From Marinilabiliaceae bacterium JC017 (GTDB taxonomy: Bacteria > Bacteroidota > Bacteroidia > Bacteroidales > Marinilabiliaceae): a DNA stretch of 64,000 bases. Below are positions 51,479 through 60,800 of the stretch, piece by piece; the first letter of the stretch is position 1, and the number at the start of each line of letters is the position of its first letter. The position numbers and the translations under genes are program-made. Below the pieces are notes generated by a model, which saw nothing but the letters and a program-made list of their open reading frames with translations, had not been told where the DNA came from and did not search any database. The stretch covers positions 1 through 64,000 of the forward strand of contig RHGE01000011.1 of the NCBI GenBank assembly GCA_004296775.1. Reading direction: 5' to 3'.

Positions 51479-53551
51479 ATGAATAAAAAACTAATACAAA
51501 CGATCTGTATGGTACTTGCTTTGGCATTTGTTGCTTGCCAAAGTAAAAACCATAGTGTGACTTCACCCGATGGTGCCATCGGCATGGAAGTTTATTTGAA
51601 AGCCGGACAACCTTGTTACAAGGTTTCATATAACGGAAAACCCATTATTCTTGAATCGTCACTGGGATTCGACCTGAAAGATATGCCGGCCTTTAAAGAC
51701 GGTTGGAAGATCATAAACAGCGAAACTTCTTCATCCAATTCCACCTGGGAAATGCCCTGGGGAGAGAAGCGCGAGGTGGTGGATAACTACAATGAGTTAA
51801 AGCTTTTCTTAAAGGAAGAAAAAGCGCCTTACCGCAAAATGAATCTGAACTTTAAGGTGTATAACGACGGGTTGGGTTTTCGTTATGAATTCCCCGAACA
51901 GGATGGCCTGAAAGAGCTTATTATTACCGATGAAAATACGCAGTTTAACCTCGCCGGTGATCATAAAGTGTGGTGGATACCGGGTGACTGGGATATCTAC
52001 GAACACCTGTACAATACCACTTTGTTTTCAGGTATCGATGCCATAAGCAAAAGAAATCATTCCAACCTGGCACAATCGCACATTCCTGAAAATGCTGTTA
52101 ATACCCCGGTAACCATGAAAACCAAGGAGGGCGTATACCTGAGTTTTCATGAGGCCAACCTGACTGATTATGCCGGTATGACATTGAAAGTAGAGAAGGA
52201 TGAGTTGATGATGGAAAGTGAGCTGGTGGGATCTGATCGAACCGGCTATAAAGTGAAGCGTGCTTTGCCTTTCACCACGCCCTGGCGTACCATTCATATC
52301 TCTTCCACTGCCGGTGGTCTCATTGAATCCGACTTGATTGTTAACTTGAATGAGCCCAACAAGCTGGGCGATGTATCCTATTTCAAGCCCATGAAATACG
52401 TGGGTATCTGGTGGGATATGCACCTGGGAACAAAAGCATGGGATCTGGCCAGTGGTAAGCATGGTGCTACAACGGCCTACGCCAAAGAACTGATTGATTT
52501 CGCCGCCAAGAACAATATTGGTGGTTTATTGGTGGAAGGCTGGAACACTGGCTGGGAACACTGGATTGGCTTCGAAGACCGCGAAGGGGTCTTTGATTTT
52601 GTAACCCCTTATCCTGATTATGACCTGGCCGAAGTGGTGCGTTACGGGAAAGAAAAAGGGGTGGAGCTGATTATGCACCACGAGACCTCAGCGGCACCGC
52701 GTACCTACGACCAACAACTGGATACAGCCTACAACCTCATGCATTCACTGGGGATTCATGCCGTAAAAACAGGTTATGTGGGTAAGCTGATCCCTAAGGG
52801 GGAATACCACCATGGTCAGTGGATGGTCAACCATTACCGCCGCGCGCTGATGAAGGGCGCTCAAAACCAGGTTGCCGTTAATGCCCACGAACCCATTAAA
52901 GCCACCGGTTTGCGACGTACCTATCCCAATGCCATTGCACGGGAGGGGTTACGCGGACAGGAGTTTAATGCCTGGTCTTCCGATGGGGGTAATCCCGCCG
53001 AGCATCTGCCCATTGTGGCTTTCACCCGTATGTTGGCCGGACCTATTGATTACACGCCCGGGATTTTTAATATCAAGCTGGAACCATATAAGCCCGATAA
53101 CCAGGTGAACACCACCCTGGCCCAACAGCTGGCATTGTATGTGGTGATAAACAGCCCTATTCAGATGGTACCTGATTTGTTATCGGCCTATAAAGGACAT
53201 CCTGCTTTCCAATTTATCCGCGATGTGGCGGTTAACTGGGAACAAACAAAAGTGTTGAATGGAGAGGTAGGCGAATATGTTACCATTGCCCGCCAGGATC
53301 GTGCGTCCAACAACTGGTTCATTGGTGCCATTACCAACGAAGAAGCCCGGGAGATGCATATCAATCTTGAATTCCTGCCCGAAGGAAAGAAATACCAGGC
53401 TACCATTTATGAAGATGGAGATAATGCCCATTGGGATAAAAATCCTACCGATTATAAAATCGAAATCCTTGAGGTGAACGATGCGTCAGCATTGGATTTA
53501 AAACTGGCCGCCGGCGGTGGTGCTGCCATCAGCCTTATTGAGATAAAATAA
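51479..53551 (+). CDS. GH97 alpha-glucosidase, inverting SusB type
   Basis: 690 residues from the ATG at 51479; the earlier frame is repeat DNA. Lipobox FVAC puts a lipidated Cys at residue 20, followed by QSKNHSV with no acidic export signal, which suggests a periplasm-facing lipoprotein. In the barrel, E402 (MHHE), E471 (NAHEP), E489 (AREG) and E495 (GQE) are spaced 69, 18 and 6 apart, exactly as Glu439, Glu508, Glu526 and Glu532 of SusB. AVKTGYVGK has Gly where retaining members have the nucleophile Asp. This predicts an inverting, calcium-dependent exo-alpha-glucosidase that trims imported malto-oligosaccharides. Confidence 0.93.
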   Translation: MNKKLIQTICMVLALAFVACQSKNHSVTSPDGAIGMEVYLKAGQPCYKVSYNGKPIILESSLGFDLKDMPAFKDGWKIINSETSSSNSTWEMPWGEKREVVDNYNELKLFLKEEKAPYRKMNLNFKVYNDGLGFRYEFPEQDGLKELIITDENTQFNLAGDHKVWWIPGDWDIYEHLYNTTLFSGIDAISKRNHSNLAQSHIPENAVNTPVTMKTKEGVYLSFHEANLTDYAGMTLKVEKDELMMESELVGSDRTGYKVKRALPFTTPWRTIHISSTAGGLIESDLIVNLNEPNKLGDVSYFKPMKYVGIWWDMHLGTKAWDLASGKHGATTAYAKELIDFAAKNNIGGLLVEGWNTGWEHWIGFEDREGVFDFVTPYPDYDLAEVVRYGKEKGVELIMHHETSAAPRTYDQQLDTAYNLMHSLGIHAVKTGYVGKLIPKGEYHHGQWMVNHYRRALMKGAQNQVAVNAHEPIKATGLRRTYPNAIAREGLRGQEFNAWSSDGGNPAEHLPIVAFTRMLAGPIDYTPGIFNIKLEPYKPDNQVNTTLAQQLALYVVINSPIQMVPDLLSAYKGHPAFQFIRDVAVNWEQTKVLNGEVGEYVTIARQDRASNNWFIGAITNEEAREMHINLEFLPEGKKYQATIYEDGDNAHWDKNPTDYKIEILEVNDASALDLKLAAGGGAAISLIEIK

Positions 53552-53557
53552 AATTTC

Positions 53558-53604
53558 ACACCCGACAGGTTTCTTAAAGCAATTTAAGCGTACTTGTCGG
53601 GTGT
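53558..53604. terminator. Stem-loop after the locus 3 GH97 gene
   Basis: ACACCCGACA (53558-53567) pairs with TGTCGGGTGT (53595-53604), with CTTAAA/TTTAAG inside. The tail is A-rich, so it is not a standard rightward terminator. Confidence 0.55.
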
Positions 53605-53774
53605 AAAAATACCGAACCGCACTTTATCAGCAAAGAGACGGTTCGATAGGGTATAACAAAACATAAAGAAAATTGATATGAGTGGTTTCATATCTGATTC
53701 ATCTATATAACGTTTGAAGACGGGGATGCCCCTATTTGGAAATGCTTTTTATTTTATTCCCATCAGGTTTTATT

Positions 53775-53965
53775 CACCGCATGAGCGCCAAGACGCAAAG
53801 AAAAAATAACCTGTAAGCGTCCGCAGGACCTGACAGCGTTATTACATCACGCATCAAACGACATCTTTCACATCCAGTTTCTATCTATTTCCATTTATTT
53901 CTTTTATCTCTATGTATTTCTATCTGTTTCCAGTTGTTTCTATTTATTTCCAAGTATTTCCCTCT
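53775..53965. repeat. GCAGAG-like module, 36-bp element copy D and phased TTTC run
   Basis: CACCGCATGAGCGCCAAGAC is followed by the 36-bp element at 53808-53843 (with GTTATT in place of GTTAAC), then a 10-bp phased run TTTCTATCTATTTCCATTTA and onward to about 53960. The modules and their order match other gaps. Confidence 0.75.
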
Positions 53966-54119
53966 AACCAATAAGACATAGTTTTTTGATGTTTGCAGGA
54001 TCAATAAAAAAAACAGAATAATGTAATATTTTTGATCACTGGAAAAAGTTCGGAATAGGTATAATAGTTAACCTTCGTCGGACATCAAAGAGAAGAATAA
54101 AATGATAAATCTATAGATT

Positions 54120-55247
54120 ATGAGTGAATATCAATATTATGAATTTAAGGCGATTGATAAGCATTTATCTCAGGAAGACCGGGAGGAGATAGGTAGTTGG
54201 TCCAGCAGAACGAACCCATCAAGCACCAGTGCCGCTTTTACATATCATTACAGTGATTTCCCCCAAAGAGCTTTAGCAGTGGTTGAAAAGTATTTTGATG
54301 CCATGTTTTACATTTCCAATTGGGGGGTGGTGCGGTTGATCTTTAAGTTTCCTAATCATCTGATTAATATGAAGCGATTAAGACCATATTGCATGAACGA
54401 AGAGATACGTTTGCATGTAAAAACCGATGTTACCTTGCTGGATATTGAATTGAATAATGAAGATGGTGGAAATTGGATAGAAGGTGAAGGCTGGCTCGAT
54501 TCGTTGGTGACCCTGAGAGAAGATATTCTGGCAGGCGATTTAAGGTGTCTGTATCTGTTTTCGATAAAAAATAGCATTGAAACAGCCTTGTATGACCCGG
54601 ATTGTATCGATTTGGAAAGGATTGAACCGCCTGTGCCGGCGAATTTGAAAGCATTAAACGGGGCGTTGCTCGATTTTGCACAGCTATTTGAAATCAATCA
54701 AGATATTCTTGCTGTAGCAGCTGCCACCAGTCCTTCCCGGGAAGAGAAAAGTGATGATGGATATTTAAACTGTTTAACGCACTTGTCCGACACCGAAAAG
54801 AATGAGTGGCTTACCCGGCTTTTAAAGAATGAACCGTCCTTGCCGATTCTTTTAAAAAGACGATTGAAAGAATTTGCCGGGAAAAAGAAAGAGCCTGTTC
54901 TAATAAAGGGAAGAACCATTGGACAATTATTTCGTGCTGTGCAGGAGATGAAAGAGAACCGGCGGTTGGAAGAGAAGCGAAAGCAGGAGGAAAAGAAACT
55001 GGCCAAACTAACAAAGACCGGGCAGCAAGAAGAGGTGTTATGGACAAGGGTAGACCGGTTGATAAGCGAAAAGAAAACAAAATCATATGAGGAAGCCATT
55101 GAAATACTCAAGGACTTAAAAGAGCTCTCAATTCATAGGAAGCAAGGGAACGACTTTTATAGCAGAGTGGAACTTATCAGAAAGAAATATAGCCGGTTGT
55201 CAGGGTTGCAGTGGCGGATAAAAGAGGCCGGGTTAGTCCGGCCATAA
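54120..55247 (+). CDS. Conserved protein with MSEYQYYEF N-terminus, function unknown
   Basis: 375 residues, no signal peptide. The start MSEYQYYEFKAIDKHLSQED, the block TYHYSDFPQRALAVVEKYFD, then AMFYISNWGVVRLIFKFP, resemble a conserved bacterial family I have seen in several phyla beside SWIM zinc-finger proteins. No such partner is visible here. Residues about 270-310 are a highly charged coiled coil (EMKENRRLEEKRKQEEKKLA). The last 60 residues are helical and basic. It stands alone with repeat arrays on both sides. Role not known; the charged helices could bind nucleic acid or a partner protein. Confidence 0.7.
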   Translation: MSEYQYYEFKAIDKHLSQEDREEIGSWSSRTNPSSTSAAFTYHYSDFPQRALAVVEKYFDAMFYISNWGVVRLIFKFPNHLINMKRLRPYCMNEEIRLHVKTDVTLLDIELNNEDGGNWIEGEGWLDSLVTLREDILAGDLRCLYLFSIKNSIETALYDPDCIDLERIEPPVPANLKALNGALLDFAQLFEINQDILAVAAATSPSREEKSDDGYLNCLTHLSDTEKNEWLTRLLKNEPSLPILLKRRLKEFAGKKKEPVLIKGRTIGQLFRAVQEMKENRRLEEKRKQEEKKLAKLTKTGQQEEVLWTRVDRLISEKKTKSYEEAIEILKDLKELSIHRKQGNDFYSRVELIRKKYSRLSGLQWRIKEAGLVRP

Positions 55248-55269
55248 TATCTATCAGGTTTCCTGATAG

Positions 55270-55740
55270 GGAACATTTGGTTTCATCTGTTTCATCTGTT
55301 TCATGGTGGTTCAATTTGTTCCCTCTTACCTCCTCCCAAATCAGTTTCCATCTGTTTTTGGTTGTTTCTATTTATTTACAAGTATTTCCTTCTAACCGCA
55401 GAGGCGGAGAGACGCAAAGAGAAAGAACCAGTTAACCACCGCAGGCCTTGCTTTACTGTAAGCCGGTTATGGTTGTTGAAGGCCGTTAACGCTGGCTGGA
55501 CCTTCGGACGCTGCCAGGTTGCTGATTGCTGATCTGTTTATTTCTACCTGTTTCCATCTATTTCTAAGTATTTCAATATGTTTTCCATTAACCGCAGAGG
55601 CGGAGAGACGCAAAGAAAAAGATCCGGTAAGCGTCCGAACGACATCTTTCACATCCTGTTTCCATTTATTTCTGTATTATTTCCCTGTTTCCAAGTATAT
55701 CAATTTGTTTCCCTTCAACCGCAGAGAGCCGGAAGCAAAA
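55270..55740. repeat. Mosaic of phased TTTC runs, GCAGAG modules and 36-bp element copy E
   Basis: Phased TTTC runs at about 55275-55395, 55535-55585 and 55650-55712. AACCGCAGAGGCGGAGAGAC occurs at 55395 and again near 55589, both followed by GCAAAGA. The 36-bp element is inverted at 55485-55520, and a fragment of it (GTAAGCGTCCGAACGAC) lies near 55627. It fills most of the 658-bp gap before locus 4. Confidence 0.8.
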
Positions 55741-55817
55741 ATGCAGATTGAGGTGAGGTGTTAAATAGAATCTATATCTATTGTAACTTAAACAATGTGT
55801 TGTTGCGTCGTTTGTGT

Positions 55818-55870
55818 TTTGAGTAAATTGAAATATCTTTTTTATATTCGCACGAACAGTATGTTCATAC
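55818..55870 (+). promoter_or_regulatory. Candidate promoter and palindrome before the locus 4 sigma gene
   Basis: TTTG (55818-55821) and TATATTCG (55843-55850) are 21 bp apart, close to the Bacteroidota -33/-7 pattern. Just downstream are GAACA-GTA-TGTTC (55854-55866) and the overlapping 12-bp palindrome GTATGTTCATAC (55859-55870), at the expected transcription start. The sigma gene starts at 55906. Confidence 0.5.
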
Positions 55871-55905
55871 AGTCTATTTAATTTAACCAATGCACTGAGA
55901 TTTTT

Positions 55906-56448
55906 ATGGGATATCAAACCTCAAATAACGAAGCTAATCCATTGCAGGATCCCGTAAAATTCAAATCCTTTTTTAACGAGTTCTTTCCTGTTTTGGTAGT
56001 TTTTGCCAGACGTTATGTCGTAGATGATGAGCCGGCACATGATATTGCCCAGGAGGCTTTTATCACGGCCTGGGAAAAAAGGTTGTCCATTAAAAACCTT
56101 GATGATGTGAGGTTTTACCTCTATACCATTGTGCGTAACAAATGTTTGAACTATCTAAAGCACATCAAGGTAAAAAGGGTGCACGAACAGGAGGTTTCAA
56201 AGGAGAATGATATCTATTTTGAAACAGTTACCATTGAACAGGAGACTTTCTTAATGTTGAAAAAAGCTATTGGTACCCTGGCGCCCAAAACACAGGAGAT
56301 TATAAATCTATCACTGCAAGGTCTGGGTAATAATGATATTTCGGAACAATTGGATATATCTGTCAATACGGTTAAAACCATGAAGCGGCGGGCATTTAAG
56401 AAGTTGAGTCAACAGTTGAAGGATCATTTTTACCTCTTTTTTATCTAA
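55906..56448 (+). CDS. ECF RNA polymerase sigma factor, locus 4
   Basis: 180 residues. Region 2: FKSFFNEFFPVLVVFARRYV, PAHDIAQEAFITAWEKRL and FYLYTIVRNKCLNYLKHIK. Region 4: AIGTLAPKTQEIINLSLQGL followed by GNNDISEQLDISVNTVKTM and KRRAFKKLSQQL. It should act on the locus 4 susC promoter once freed from the FecR protein encoded 151 bp downstream. Confidence 0.93.
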   Translation: MGYQTSNNEANPLQDPVKFKSFFNEFFPVLVVFARRYVVDDEPAHDIAQEAFITAWEKRLSIKNLDDVRFYLYTIVRNKCLNYLKHIKVKRVHEQEVSKENDIYFETVTIEQETFLMLKKAIGTLAPKTQEIINLSLQGLGNNDISEQLDISVNTVKTMKRRAFKKLSQQLKDHFYLFFI

Positions 56449-56599
56449 TCTTGTTTTGGGCTGGATGTATCTCTGTTTTGCCATTCAGGCGTTCCTGTAG
56501 AAAATTTGTTAATTTTTTTTTCGAGAGATGTCACCCTGGAAGCTTGTAAGATTGTTTTTCCTATACAAAGAGTAAAAACTTTGGCAAAAAAAGGTAAAG

Positions 56600-57769
56600 A
56601 TGAATCGCAACCAAAATAGTAAGATCACCAAGCTTTTCGTGAAGCTTTTCGAGCAGAGTATTAGTTCAGAGGAGTTAAAAGTGCTGAATGATTGGGCGGG
56701 TTCCAATGCGTTTCGGCAACATCTTTTGCACAAGATGCGAAAACCAACTGCTTTTGAGGAATGGCATAAAGAGGTAATAGCTGTTCGAACAGAGGAATCA
56801 TGGAAAGTGGTGGAGAAGGCCATCAAAGCCAACCGTGGACGACAGATCCGGATGGAGGTTATGCGTTATGCGGCCATTGCGATTATGACGTTGATGGTGG
56901 GCGCAGCTATTTATTATTTCTCTGCTAAAGAACCTGTTGCAGTACAGCCTCAGATGGCTAAGAACGTAATAGAGCCCGGTTCATCTAAAGCACGACTGTT
57001 TTTAGATGATGGGCAAGTGATTAACCTGGAAGAAAAACAGGCGGCGGATTACCTTGAGAAAGACAGTTCGAAAATCAGTGTTGCCAGTGGAGAAGTCACT
57101 TATTTAGCCTCCAGAGATACCAGGGAGGAGTTGATCTATAATACTATTCAGATACCTCGGGGAGGAACATATACCCTTGTGCTGGCTGATGGTACGCGTG
57201 TTTATATGAATTCAGAAACAGAGTTAAAATACCCGGTGCGGTTTTCTACCGGACAGCGTAAAGTGACCTTGAAAGGCGAGGCCTATTTTGAAGTGACCAA
57301 AGATCCTGAAGCACCTTTTATAGTTGAGGCCAATAATTCCCAGGTAGAGGTTTTAGGTACTGCGTTTAATGTGAAAGCCTATGCTGATGAGTCTGTCATA
57401 ACCACCACCCTGGTAGAAGGAAGTGTGAAATTCTCTAATACACAGGAGACACTTATTCTTGAACCGAGTGATCAGACTGTTTTCAATACCTTATCAAATA
57501 AAGTGACAACTAATAAGGTTAATACGGACCTGTACACTGCCTGGAAAGATGGTTACTTTTGGTTTAAAAATGAGAGTCTTGAAGATGTGCTGACACGTAT
57601 GTCCAGGTGGTATGATTTTGATGTCTTTTACAAAAACCAGGCAGTGAAAGAATTACGTTTTTCCGGGAAAGTTGAAGTATTTGAAGATGTGGATATATTA
57701 ATCCGGATGATTGAGAAAACAACCGATATACAATTTGAAATCAGTGGAAGAGCTGTTATAGTTCAATAA
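56600..57769 (+). CDS. FecR-family anti-sigma factor, locus 4
   Basis: 389 residues. N-terminal cytoplasmic part with ITKLFVKLFEQSISSEELKV, membrane segment MRYAAIAIMTLMVGAAIYYF, then the periplasmic core TIQIPRGGTYTLVLADGTRV, YMNSETELKYPV, VTLKGEAYFEVTKDPEAPF and VEVLGTAFNVKAYAD. The C-terminal LEDVLTRMSRWYDFDVFYKN is the STN-facing domain. It regulates the preceding sigma factor in response to the STN-bearing SusC that follows. Confidence 0.93.
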   Translation: MNRNQNSKITKLFVKLFEQSISSEELKVLNDWAGSNAFRQHLLHKMRKPTAFEEWHKEVIAVRTEESWKVVEKAIKANRGRQIRMEVMRYAAIAIMTLMVGAAIYYFSAKEPVAVQPQMAKNVIEPGSSKARLFLDDGQVINLEEKQAADYLEKDSSKISVASGEVTYLASRDTREELIYNTIQIPRGGTYTLVLADGTRVYMNSETELKYPVRFSTGQRKVTLKGEAYFEVTKDPEAPFIVEANNSQVEVLGTAFNVKAYADESVITTTLVEGSVKFSNTQETLILEPSDQTVFNTLSNKVTTNKVNTDLYTAWKDGYFWFKNESLEDVLTRMSRWYDFDVFYKNQAVKELRFSGKVEVFEDVDILIRMIEKTTDIQFEISGRAVIVQ

Positions 57770-57774
57770 AAACA

Positions 57775-57806
57775 GTAGCCGGAAAGCTCCTACCTTTTCC
57801 GGCTAC
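57775..57806 (+). promoter_or_regulatory. Stem-loop between fecR and susC, locus 4
   Basis: A perfect 11-bp stem GTAGCCGGAAA (57775-57785) and TTTCCGGCTAC (57796-57806) with a 10-nt loop. It starts 5 bp after fecR and ends 45 bp before susC, matching the position of the stem-loops in loci 1 and 2. Confidence 0.65.
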
Positions 57807-57851
57807 CAAATCCAAATATTAAGCTTTAGTGAAACTTAACAATTCAAATTT

Positions 57852-60800
57852 ATGAAAAAAAATCCACAGCTAAACAAGCTGTTGTGCTACTATAGGCACC
57901 GGCGGAAACAACTCTTTTTTATGAAGAATTTGTTCATTTTATTAATTATCGGACTTGTACAAGTGAATGCGACTACACTCTTTTCTCAAAAGAACAAAGT
58001 CAATATTCACCTTCAGAACAGTGAGTTCAGCAAGTTGATAGAGGCGATAGAGGCGCAAAGTGAGTTGGGCTTTATCTACAACGAAAACGAGGTTGAAAAG
58101 ATAGGCATCATTAATGTGTCTGGTGAAAACAGGGCTGTAGATGAGATTCTGCAGGAAGTGCTGGAAGGTACCGGGTTAACCTGGGAAGTATTGAACAAGA
58201 CCATTATCATTAAGCCTTTACCCTTTTCTGAAGATGATCTAAAGCAGGAAATGAAAAAGATTAAAGGAAAAATTGTGGATGGAGAAACGGGGGAACCATT
58301 GGTAGGTGTAAATGTTTATATCTCTGGTACCCCTGTGGGAACCATTTCTGATTCGGAAGGAAATTATGAGCTTCAATTACCGAAACCATACAAAGAGGCC
58401 TTGACCTTTTCATTTATTGGGTATGAAAACCAGGAGGTGGTAGTAGGAAACCAATCGGTCATTAATATTTCAATGCTACCCGTAGTTAGTCAGGTAGATG
58501 AGGTAGTTATTACCGGTTACCAAACCATTGAAGCCCATAAATCAACAAGTGCCGTAACAACCATCAAAAAAGAGGAGTTGAACCTGGCGGGTGCAGTCAG
58601 TGTAGATCAAATGCTGGAAGGCGTTGTGGCAGGGATGACCACAGTCAATAATAGTGGTACGGTTGGTGCCGCACCTAAGATCCGAATCCGGGGAACCTCT
58701 TCCATCATTGGTACCCGCGAACCGGTGTGGGTGATTGATGGGATTATGTATGAAGATCCGGTGAAGATCAGTGCTGAGGATTTGAATAATCTGGATAACC
58801 TGAACCTGATAGGTAATGCCATCTCAGGACTGAATCCGGAAGATATTGAGCGGATTGATGTGTTGAAAGATGCTTCTGCCACTGCCATCTACGGTGTTAG
58901 GGCCGCGAATGGCGTAATTGTGGTTACCACCAAGAAAGGTAAGGCCGGGAAAATGACTACCAATTATAGCAATAACTTTCAGGTGTCGTTGCGTCCATCC
59001 TATAGCCGCATGGATCTGATGAACTCGCAACAAAGAGTGGATGTGTCGAAAGAAATCCAGGAGAGAGGGCTGAGGTACCCAAATTACCCGTCGCCTGTTG
59101 GATACGAAGGCGTGTTACAGGATTTATATGCTCGCAGAATCTCCATTGAAGAGTTTGATCAGCAAGTGAGGAGATTGGAAACAATGAATACAGACTGGTA
59201 TGACCTATTGTTTGATAACTCATTCAGTCAAACCCACAACCTTTCGCTGAGTGGGGGTGATGATAAAACAACCTACTATTTCTCAGGTAGTTTTAGTGAT
59301 GCCAATGATGTGGAACGAGGTGTAGGGCTTAATAAATACACCGCTTTAATGCGCATCAACACCTGGTTTAATGATAAATTGGGGCTGGATGTGAAATTAT
59401 CGGCTAACTATTCCAAAAAGAATTATAACCATAGCAGTCTTAATTTGTTTAAATATGGTTTTAATACAAGTCGTGCCATCCCTTTTGAGGAAGATGGAGA
59501 GCGTGTTTCTTATATAAAAGAACAAGGTTCGGTGTCATATCCCAAACACTTCAATATCCTTAACGAACTTGACAACACAGGCAGGGAAATTACAACCAAA
59601 GGGATTGATCTGATAGCCAACCTAAATTACCATATTTTGGAAGGATTGAAATATACCTCCACTCTTGGCGTCAATCTGATGGCCACCAATAATGAAGAGT
59701 ATGCTACTGAACACTCCTATTATATTGCTGATATGAGAGGGTATGACTATGGGATTGAGGTAAGTGAATCTGCCAGGATGAAATCAACAGTGCCTTTTGG
59801 AGGAGAACTGAAAACTGGTAATACTAATTTGAATGCCTATACCTTCAGGAACCAATTGACCTATGGTAAAAGTGTGTTTGAGACTCATGACCTGAATGTG
59901 GTGGCAGGAACTGAATTGCGTTCTAAGAAATACAAAGGAACCAATACTGTAAAGTTGGGTTATCTTCCCGATCGTGGACATACTTTTGCCTATATTGATC
60001 CAAAAGAATATGAGCGGTACGCCACTTGGTTGAGGACCAATCCGGGACTGGTTGTAACGGACCAGGTATCTAATTTTGTTTCTTTCTACACGGCTGTTAC
60101 TTATGACATTAATCGCAGGTATGTACTTAATTTCAACCTCCGGACGGATGGGTCCAATAACTTCGGACAGGATTCCAATGATCGTTTTTTACCGGTTTGG
60201 TCAGTTTCGGGAAAGTGGAATATTCACGAAGAGAAATTTTTAAAGAACTCCGAAAAGATTAATTTGTTATCGCTGCGTACCTCATATGGATTCCAGGGAA
60301 ATGTTGTAGAGTCGGAAACACCCAACTTGATTGTTCGTCCTCAGGCTATTAATCCTATTACAAAGGAGTATTACTCCAATCTTACATCACTGCCCAATCC
60401 ATACCTGAGATGGGAGAAAACCAAATCATATAATATTGGTTTGGACTATGGCTTTTTCAATAATATTCTTAGAGGATCAGTGGAGTATTATCAGAAAAAT
60501 GGCGAAGATTTAATTATGAACCAACGAGTGTCCTCCGTTAATGGGGTCAGCACAGTGGTAATAAATGGAGCTAATATGAAAAATACCGGGCTGGAATTTT
60601 CTGTTACCGCCGATTGTATTCGCTCTTCCAACTGGAATTGGAGTAATACTTTTAACGTGGCGCACAATGAAAATAAAGTGGTTTCTGCTTTGGTGGGCCA
60701 AAAGGATTCGAACCCTTATAGGGATTACCTGGATGGAACCATTATAAAAGAAGGAACCAGTACAGATGATTTTTATGCGTACCAGTTTGCGGGGTTAAAT

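Noticed and set aside
32331-55247. Horizontally acquired island judged from higher GC in the 32-55 kb part
   Set aside because: Sampled lines look somewhat GC-richer than 1-31 kb, but I cannot compute the composition reliably, there are no integrase or attachment sites, and the block contains core haem genes.
60700-60725. tRNA-like GGATTCGAACC string
   Set aside because: It is inside the locus 4 susC coding region in frame, and no cloverleaf can be drawn around it.
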